A stretch of 64,000 bases of DNA from Lentisphaerae bacterium GWF2_50_93 (GTDB lineage: Bacteria > Verrucomicrobiota > Lentisphaeria > Victivallales > GWF2-50-93): positions 39,918 through 103,917 of the forward strand of contig MHBI01000044.1 in assembly GCA_001804815.1 (NCBI GenBank), written 5' to 3'. A program made the translations under genes and the position numbers. The notes beneath the pieces are model-generated. The model had not been told where the DNA came from. It did no database searches and saw only the letters and a program-made list of their open reading frames with translations. Shown here in pieces: positions 59,662-64,000 of the stretch. Each line of letters opens with the position of its first letter. Position 1 is the stretch's first letter.

Positions 59662-61470
59662 ATGATATCAAGTCTCACAAAGAACAAGAAGCTTCTGGCT
59701 TATGTCGATGAAGCTGTGAAGCTCTGCAAGCCGCTCCATGTCCACTGGTGCGACGGCTCTGAGGAAGAGTACAAGAATCTCTGCGAGGAGCTTGTCAAGC
59801 ACGGCACCTTCACGAAGCTCAACGAAAAGCTCCGCCCCGGATGCTACCTCGCGCGTTCACATGCAAGCGATGTCGCCCGTGTCGAGGACCGTACATACAT
59901 CTGTTCTGCAAAACAGGATGAGGCCGGTCCGACGAACAATTGGGCGGATCCCGTAGAAATGAAGGCCAAGATCAAGGGTTTCTTCAATGGCTGCATGGAA
60001 GGACGCACGATGTACGTGATTCCTTTCTCAATGGGCCCTCTTGATTCCCCGATTGCCAAGATCGGAATTGAAATCACCGACTCCGCATATGTCGTAGTCA
60101 ATATGATGATTATGACGCGTACGGGCAAAAAGGTACTCGATGTCCTCGGAGACAGGTCTGATTTCATACCATGCATGCACTCTGTCGGCGCCCCCCTGAA
60201 GCCCGGCCAGAAGGACGTTCCATGGCCGTGCGAGCCTGATCCGGCAAAGAAATACATTGTCCATTTCCCTGAAGAACCTTCAATCTGGTCTTATGGTTCC
60301 GGCTACGGCGGCAACGCGCTCCTAGGCAAAAAATGCCTCGCGCTACGCATAGCTTCAGTCGTCGCCAAAAGAGAAGGCTGGATGGCCGAGCACATGCTCA
60401 TCCTCTCGCTGACATCTCCAAAAGGAAAGAAATATTACGTCGCAGCGGCCTTCCCCAGCGCCTGCGGAAAAACCAACCTCGCAATGATGCAGCCTACCCT
60501 TCCAGGCTGGTCTGTAAAATGCCTCGGCGACGATATTTCCTGGATGCGGATCGGCAAGGGCGGAAAACTCTATGCCATAAATCCTGAGACAGGATTCTTC
60601 GGAGTAGCGCCAGGAACCTCGATGAAATCAAACCCGAATGCAATGCTTTCCATCACTAAGAACTCAATTTTCACGAATGTCGCGCTCACGCCTGAAGGCG
60701 ACATCTGGTGGGAGGACATGGGTGTTCCTCCACCGGCAAAGGCGATCGACTGGGAAGGCAAGGAATGGACTCCCGACTGCGGGCGCAAGGCAGCGCATGC
60801 CAACGCACGTTTCACCGCACCGGCATCACAGTGCCCCGTAATTGATCCCGACTGGGAGAAATCCGAAGGAGTTCCAATCTCTGCAATACTTGTCGGCGGA
60901 CGCCGTCCTTCGACAATTCCTCTCGTGAACGAGGCGTTCAACTGGGAACACGGCGTATTCATGGGTTCATCAGCAGGTTCGGAAACCACTGCAGCCGCCC
61001 TTGGAAAAGCAGGCGTCCTGCGCCGCGATCCTTTCGCGATGCTGCCTTTCTGCGGATATCACATGGGAGACTATCTTGCCCACTGGCTCGCCATGGCAGG
61101 ACGCACCGACCGTGCAAACCTTCCGAAAATATATTTCGTGAACTGGTTCCGGAAGAATGCAGACGGGAAATTCCTATGGCCGGGATACGGCGACAACTGC
61201 CGCGTCCTCAAATGGATCTGCGACAGGATTGAGGGAAACGTCAAAGCCGTTCCTACGGCTATTGGCAACCTGCCCAAGCTTGAAGATCTTGACACCGAAG
61301 GCCTCAATGTCTGCTGCAATGACATGAAGCAGCTTCTCTCCGTCGATGCCGAAGGATGGAAGAACGAACTCGCCGATATTTCCCAGTACTATGAGAAATT
61401 CGGAGACAAACTCCCAAAAGCCCTGAAAGACGAGCTCGAGGATCTGAAATCGAGGCTGGCTAAAGGCTGA
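59662..61470 (+). CDS. pckG: Phosphoenolpyruvate carboxykinase (GTP)
   Basis: GTP-type PEP carboxykinase of 602 residues, interconverting oxaloacetate and PEP. Clear marks: [23 protein letters not shown], the P-loop-like [13 protein letters not shown] with the reactive cysteine, [10 protein letters not shown] with metal-binding aspartate, [13 protein letters not shown] and [13 protein letters not shown] [16 protein letters not shown]. In anaerobes it often works in the CO2-fixing direction toward succinate. The ATG at 59662 has AGAGG seven bases upstream; the ATG six bases earlier is less well placed. A strong terminator follows. Confidence 0.96.
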   Translation: MISSLTKNKKLLAYVDEAVKLCKPLHVHWCDGSEEEYKNLCEELVKHGTFTKLNEKLRPGCYLARSHASDVARVEDRTYICSAKQDEAGPTNNWADPVEMKAKIKGFFNGCMEGRTMYVIPFSMGPLDSPIAKIGIEITDSAYVVVNMMIMTRTGKKVLDVLGDRSDFIPCMHSVGAPLKPGQKDVPWPCEPDPAKKYIVHFPEEPSIWSYGSGYGGNALLGKKCLALRIASVVAKREGWMAEHMLILSLTSPKGKKYYVAAAFPSACGKTNLAMMQPTLPGWSVKCLGDDISWMRIGKGGKLYAINPETGFFGVAPGTSMKSNPNAMLSITKNSIFTNVALTPEGDIWWEDMGVPPPAKAIDWEGKEWTPDCGRKAAHANARFTAPASQCPVIDPDWEKSEGVPISAILVGGRRPSTIPLVNEAFNWEHGVFMGSSAGSETTAAALGKAGVLRRDPFAMLPFCGYHMGDYLAHWLAMAGRTDRANLPKIYFVNWFRKNADGKFLWPGYGDNCRVLKWICDRIEGNVKAVPTAIGNLPKLEDLDTEGLNVCCNDMKQLLSVDAEGWKNELADISQYYEKFGDKLPKALKDELEDLKSRLAKG

Positions 61471-61500
61471 GTCCGGATCAAGAACAAATGAAGATATAAA

Positions 61501-61528
61501 ATCCCGCCATCCGGCGGGATTTTTTTTA
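61501..61528 (+). terminator. Intrinsic terminator of pckG
   Basis: ATCCCGCC and GGCGGGAT pair around ATCC, followed by eight T. Same stem sequence as the terminator at 51935. Confidence 0.9.
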
Positions 61529-61578
61529 AGTAGGGCGGTTTTCAAACCGCCAACTGTCGGGTTGAAACCCGACATACT
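61528..61578. repeat. Two-hairpin dispersed element
   Basis: AAGTAG, GGCGGTTTTCAAACCGCC, AACT, GTCGGGTTGAAACCCGAC, ATACT: both hairpins have perfect arms, and the ends AGTA...TACT are inverted. It follows the pckG terminator without a gap. Confidence 0.8.
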
Positions 61579-61593
61579 CTGTATGGAGCCATA

Positions 61594-61995
61594 TCAATAG
61601 TTTCTAATATCGTCGTCGTCGGGTGAATTAATTTCATCGAATTTCCTATTTGAACCTGCGGAAATTAAAATGGGTTTTCCGTCATTATAATAAATTTTAA
61701 ATGGCGTACCCCACTTGTCGATACAATTGCCATCCCTGTCAAGAGACAAATAAACTAAATTATTCTCTATCAATTCCTTGGATATATCCTTATTTTCGCC
61801 TCCGGGATATCTGCCATATTTTGATCTGTAGTTTTCAAGTGTAATCGCTATTTTTGCAATTATAGAATGAGTCTGTAGATTAGGATTTGAATGAGATGTA
61901 CTGTGTGTACTGTATATACCAACAAATAAGAATATTAAAACACCAGCAATTAGCAAGCATATAAATATTTGCAATAAGGTCTTTTTTCGGATCAT
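61594..61995 (-). CDS. GspG-like protein with plain membrane anchor
   Basis: Protein of 133 residues. Residues 1-30 are a transmembrane anchor (LLQIFICLLIAGVLIFLFVGIY) lacking the prepilin FTLIE signature. The remainder follows the C-terminal half of type II secretion major pseudopilins: IAKIAITLENYRSKYGRYPGGEN, then DKWGTPFKIYYNDGKPILISAGSNRKFD, the latter like the calcium-binding end of GspG. It is thus a pseudopilin head on a non-pilin anchor. AAGG precedes the ATG. Base composition is much richer in A and T than in the neighbours, which suggests transfer. Confidence 0.65.
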   Translation of the reverse strand: MIRKKTLLQIFICLLIAGVLIFLFVGIYSTHSTSHSNPNLQTHSIIAKIAITLENYRSKYGRYPGGENKDISKELIENNLVYLSLDRDGNCIDKWGTPFKIYYNDGKPILISAGSNRKFDEINSPDDDDIRNY

Positions 61996-62047
61996 ATTCA
62001 ACCTTGCCAATATTAATAATACCGATCGGTAGATTTCCTTAAAGTAA

Positions 62048-62110
62048 CTCGGGCATTCCTGCCCGAGATAAATTATCTTAACTTTGTGCCTCTGTGCCTT
62101 GGTGGTTAAT
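62048..62110. repeat. Hairpin plus TTCGTGT-type repeat between the GspG-like and hisB genes
   Basis: CTCGGGC, ATTCCT, GCCCGAG (62048-62068) has the same loop as copies at 7391 and 50890. CTTTGTGCCTCTGTGCCTTG then GTGGTTAAT follows with nine-base periodicity and runs up to the end of hisB. Confidence 0.6.
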
Positions 62111-62707
62111 CTACAGCATTCCCTTGGTAGACAGCACGCCCGTTATGCGGCTGTCGTATGAGACCGCCTGGTCCAGGGCTTTTGCGAACGCCTTGAAGAC
62201 TGCTTCGAAGACATGGTGCGCTTCTTCGCCCTTCATGAGGTTTATGTGGAGGTTCATCCCGCCCTTTACCGAAAGAGCCTGGAAGAACTCGTGGAAGAGA
62301 CGTGTGTCAATGTCCTTGACCCTTGCCGCCGGAGGAACGAGATCATATACCAGGTATGGTCTTCCGGAAAGATCCAGTGAGACCATTGCCAGCGCTTCGT
62401 CCATGGGAAGGATGCACCAGCCATAGCGGCGTATGCCTGTCTTGTCGCCTGTGGCTTTCGCAATCGCGTCGCCCAGGACTATTCCAAGATCTTCAATTGT
62501 ATGGTGGCAGTCTATATGCAGGTCGCCTTTGGCGCTTATGTCAAGATCGAACAGTCCGTGCTTGGCGAAAAGTTCCAGCATGTGGTTGAGGAACGGAATG
62601 CCGGTGGAGACGGTGCTCTTGCCGCTGCCGTCAAGGTTTATCTCGACGGTTATGCTGGTTTCCTTTGTCTTCCTGACAATCTTCGCTGTACGCTTTGTTT
62701 TTTTCAT
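62111..62707 (-). CDS. hisB: Imidazoleglycerol-phosphate dehydratase
   Basis: Histidine synthesis enzyme of 198 residues; converts imidazoleglycerol phosphate to imidazole-acetol phosphate with manganese. Marks: TGIPFLNHMLELFAKHG, HIDCHHTIEDLGIVLG, then RLFHEFFQAL and GEEAHHVFEAVFKAFAKAL, which give the metal-binding His/Glu set. It is the stand-alone plant/fungal-type length without the phosphatase domain of E. coli HisB. No other his gene lies near. The leader carries the TTCGTGT-type repeat (62742-62772). Confidence 0.95.
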   Translation of the reverse strand: MKKTKRTAKIVRKTKETSITVEINLDGSGKSTVSTGIPFLNHMLELFAKHGLFDLDISAKGDLHIDCHHTIEDLGIVLGDAIAKATGDKTGIRRYGWCILPMDEALAMVSLDLSGRPYLVYDLVPPAARVKDIDTRLFHEFFQALSVKGGMNLHINLMKGEEAHHVFEAVFKAFAKALDQAVSYDSRITGVLSTKGML

Positions 62708-62772
62708 ATGACAACCACAATGATTTTAAGTCTTTTAATATAAACCACAAATCACACGAATCACACGAAAGT

Positions 62773-63600
62773 TCAAAGATTTATTTCTTTCAACGTGGCT
62801 TCCTTCCCGTTCCGATATTCGATCGGTGTACATCCTGTGATCTTTTTGAAGACTGTACTGAAATAATTTCCATTCCTGAATCCGCACATTCCGGCTATCT
62901 CCGAGACTGGCAGTTCCCTGTGGAGCTTCAGGAACGTTTTCGCCTCATGCGCCCGTTTCTCATTTAAAAGGCTCCGGAACGTCCTGCCCGTGGTGCTGTG
63001 AATGCGTCCGCTGAGATAATTTGGATTCACACCCATGAGACCTGCCAGATCCAGGAGGGAAACATCCTTGGCATATTTCTGGCAGATGAACGAATTGCAC
63101 TGGGAGACGAAATCCGATTCCTTGCGATGCTTGAACAGGTCGGGCTGTTCAAATGCCAGCAGTTCTAATTCGGTTCTTATGAACTGTGAAGTGAAAGATG
63201 CCCAGTTGCCAAGTTCACCCCTCTTCATTGGTTTTACCGAACTTGCGACTGCAGTTTCACCTTGCATTTTCCCTTCAGCATGTAGATGTCCAAGATAGAT
63301 GACAGCCGCAAGTTTTCCATTATATATCACAGGCTGCACAAGTTCCCAAACTCCAAACGGACATGTTCCACAGAACGATCTTCCTTTCTGCGCGATCATA
63401 ATGCTTCTTTTCTTGTTTGTCTGGCAAGTCTTGAAATTGGAACCGAGTTTCATCTGCCTGCAGAAATCTCCGGAATGGATATGCTGGTCCGGATCCAGTT
63501 TCAGCCTGTCGGCAGTAAGAAAGGCAGGATGCAGTGTCTCGATATTGACCACCGATGAAGTATTTCTTGCAATATACCTGAGCAATTTTGAAATCCTCAT
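62773..63600 (-). CDS. AraC family regulator with PocR sensory domain
   Basis: Regulator of 275 residues. The N-terminal half is a PocR-type domain: HIHSGDFCRQMKLGSNFKTCQTNKK and KGRSFCGTCPFGVWELVQPVIYNGKLAAVIYLGHL; the cysteines may bind a metal or cofactor. PocR regulates cobalamin and propanediol genes in Salmonella. The C-terminal AraC half has LLDLAGLMGVNPNYLSGRI and VSEIAGMCGFRNGNYFSTVF, ending CTPIEYR. It is divergent from an FAD-dependent oxidoreductase gene and likely controls it. Confidence 0.88.
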   Translation of the reverse strand: MRISKLLRYIARNTSSVVNIETLHPAFLTADRLKLDPDQHIHSGDFCRQMKLGSNFKTCQTNKKRSIMIAQKGRSFCGTCPFGVWELVQPVIYNGKLAAVIYLGHLHAEGKMQGETAVASSVKPMKRGELGNWASFTSQFIRTELELLAFEQPDLFKHRKESDFVSQCNSFICQKYAKDVSLLDLAGLMGVNPNYLSGRIHSTTGRTFRSLLNEKRAHEAKTFLKLHRELPVSEIAGMCGFRNGNYFSTVFKKITGCTPIEYRNGKEATLKEINL

Positions 63601-63702
63601 ATTCTAGACCTGAGATAATTAGAGGCTTTTACTGATAATTTTAGATTTAAACATGATATACTTATATTATTGTTCCTTATAAAATCAAAGGAGGAACAGG
63701 AT

Positions 63703-64000
63703 ATGAAGACTTATTTGGAACCCTCAAAGAATATACCGGTCGTTGATGAAGTTGATGTGCTGGTTGCTGGTGGAGGCCCTGCCGGAATTGGAGCCGCGCT
63801 GGCGGCCGCACGTACCGGAGCCAAGACACTTCTCATCGAGGCGCAGAACTGTCTCGGTGGCATGGCCACTTCAGGAATGATGTCTCATTTTACAGGTTCC
63901 AAGGATTCCCCGCTCTTCAAGGAACTCAGCAAACGCTGTAAAGACAAGAAATGGTTCTGCGAGGATCTGGATGCCGTCGGATCAAATACCATCAACCATG
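63703..64000 (+). CDS. FAD-dependent oxidoreductase (C-terminus cut by window edge)
   Basis: The first 99 residues of a flavoprotein. The dinucleotide-binding motif [20 protein letters not shown] is followed by [20 protein letters not shown], typical of the FAD-dependent oxidoreductase family common next to sugar-degradation genes in PVC bacteria. AAAGGAGG lies nine bases before the ATG. The substrate is unknown. Divergent from the PocR-AraC gene. Confidence 0.85.
   Translation, partial: MKTYLEPSKNIPVVDEVDVLVAGGGPAGIGAALAAARTGAKTLLIEAQNCLGGMATSGMMSHFTGSKDSPLFKELSKRCKDKKWFCEDLDAVGSNTINH

Noticed and set aside
1029..61578. CRISPR array
   Set aside because: The repeats are scattered singly, not spaced by unique 30-40 bp spacers, and no cas gene is present.

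Overview
The window looks like a chromosomal segment of a Lentisphaerae-type (PVC group, Victivallis-like) bacterium, probably an anaerobic polysaccharide degrader. The grounds are three secreted proteins with the [16 protein letters not shown] prepilin-type N-terminus typical of that phylum, LamG and glycoside-hydrolase genes, many AraC regulators, five uroporphyrinogen-decarboxylase-superfamily paralogues and a GTP-type PEP carboxykinase. The phylum call is an inference from gene content; no rRNA or tRNA gene was found.

Layout. 1-4.7 kb: partial lysA, a repeat-filled gap, nth, a HipB/HipA pair, a frameshifted small membrane gene and a ParE-type toxin-antitoxin pair. 4.7-13 kb: two UroD-like genes, a LamG protein, a DUF3392 membrane protein, an aldo/keto reductase and a family B DNA polymerase. 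13-19.4 kb: orphan antitoxin with a small membrane protein, a GH4 alpha-galactosidase divergent from an AraC gene, and a large KaiC-like/PPDK-like fusion. 19.5-32.4 kb: two cassettes of sugar-type regulator, pseudopilin(s) and large secreted glycosidase, with a PL22-like lyase and an SGNH esterase. 32.3-38.5 kb: DUF3574 lipoprotein, STAS protein, then a tightly overlapping phospholipid operon (QueG-like, CdsA, amidohydrolase, CDP-alcohol phosphatidyltransferase, PlsC, degenerate CdsA/YnbB). 38.6-50.8 kb: GH130/AraC, beta-helix protein with AraC, UroD/AraC, YefM/YoeB, a hydrolase-acyltransferase fusion, an LCAT-like lipoprotein and a further AraC/UroD pair. 51-64 kb: secreted proteins, rpsD, HD hydrolase, metallophosphoesterase, UroD/AraC, Lrp-type RAM domain, rplU, purC, pckG, a GspG-like protein, hisB, PocR-AraC and the start of an FAD oxidoreductase.

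How it works together. Six AraC genes stand head to head with a catabolic gene (GH4, GH130, three UroD-like, one FAD oxidoreductase), and two LacI/GntR-LacI genes overlap pseudopilin genes followed by glycosidases. This is a mosaic of small, locally regulated carbon-use modules with housekeeping genes scattered singly between them.

The most unusual signal lies between the genes. One family of about 50-85 bp elements has short outer inverted repeats (AAGTA...TACTT or AAGGTAGGG...CCCTACCTT) around two hairpins whose stems differ between copies but stay paired. A second family consists of AT-rich palindromes with ATAAATTT...AAATTTAT arms that either overlap stop codons or end directly at a start codon; in two cases (an AraC gene and purC) the apparent ribosome binding site sits in the loop.
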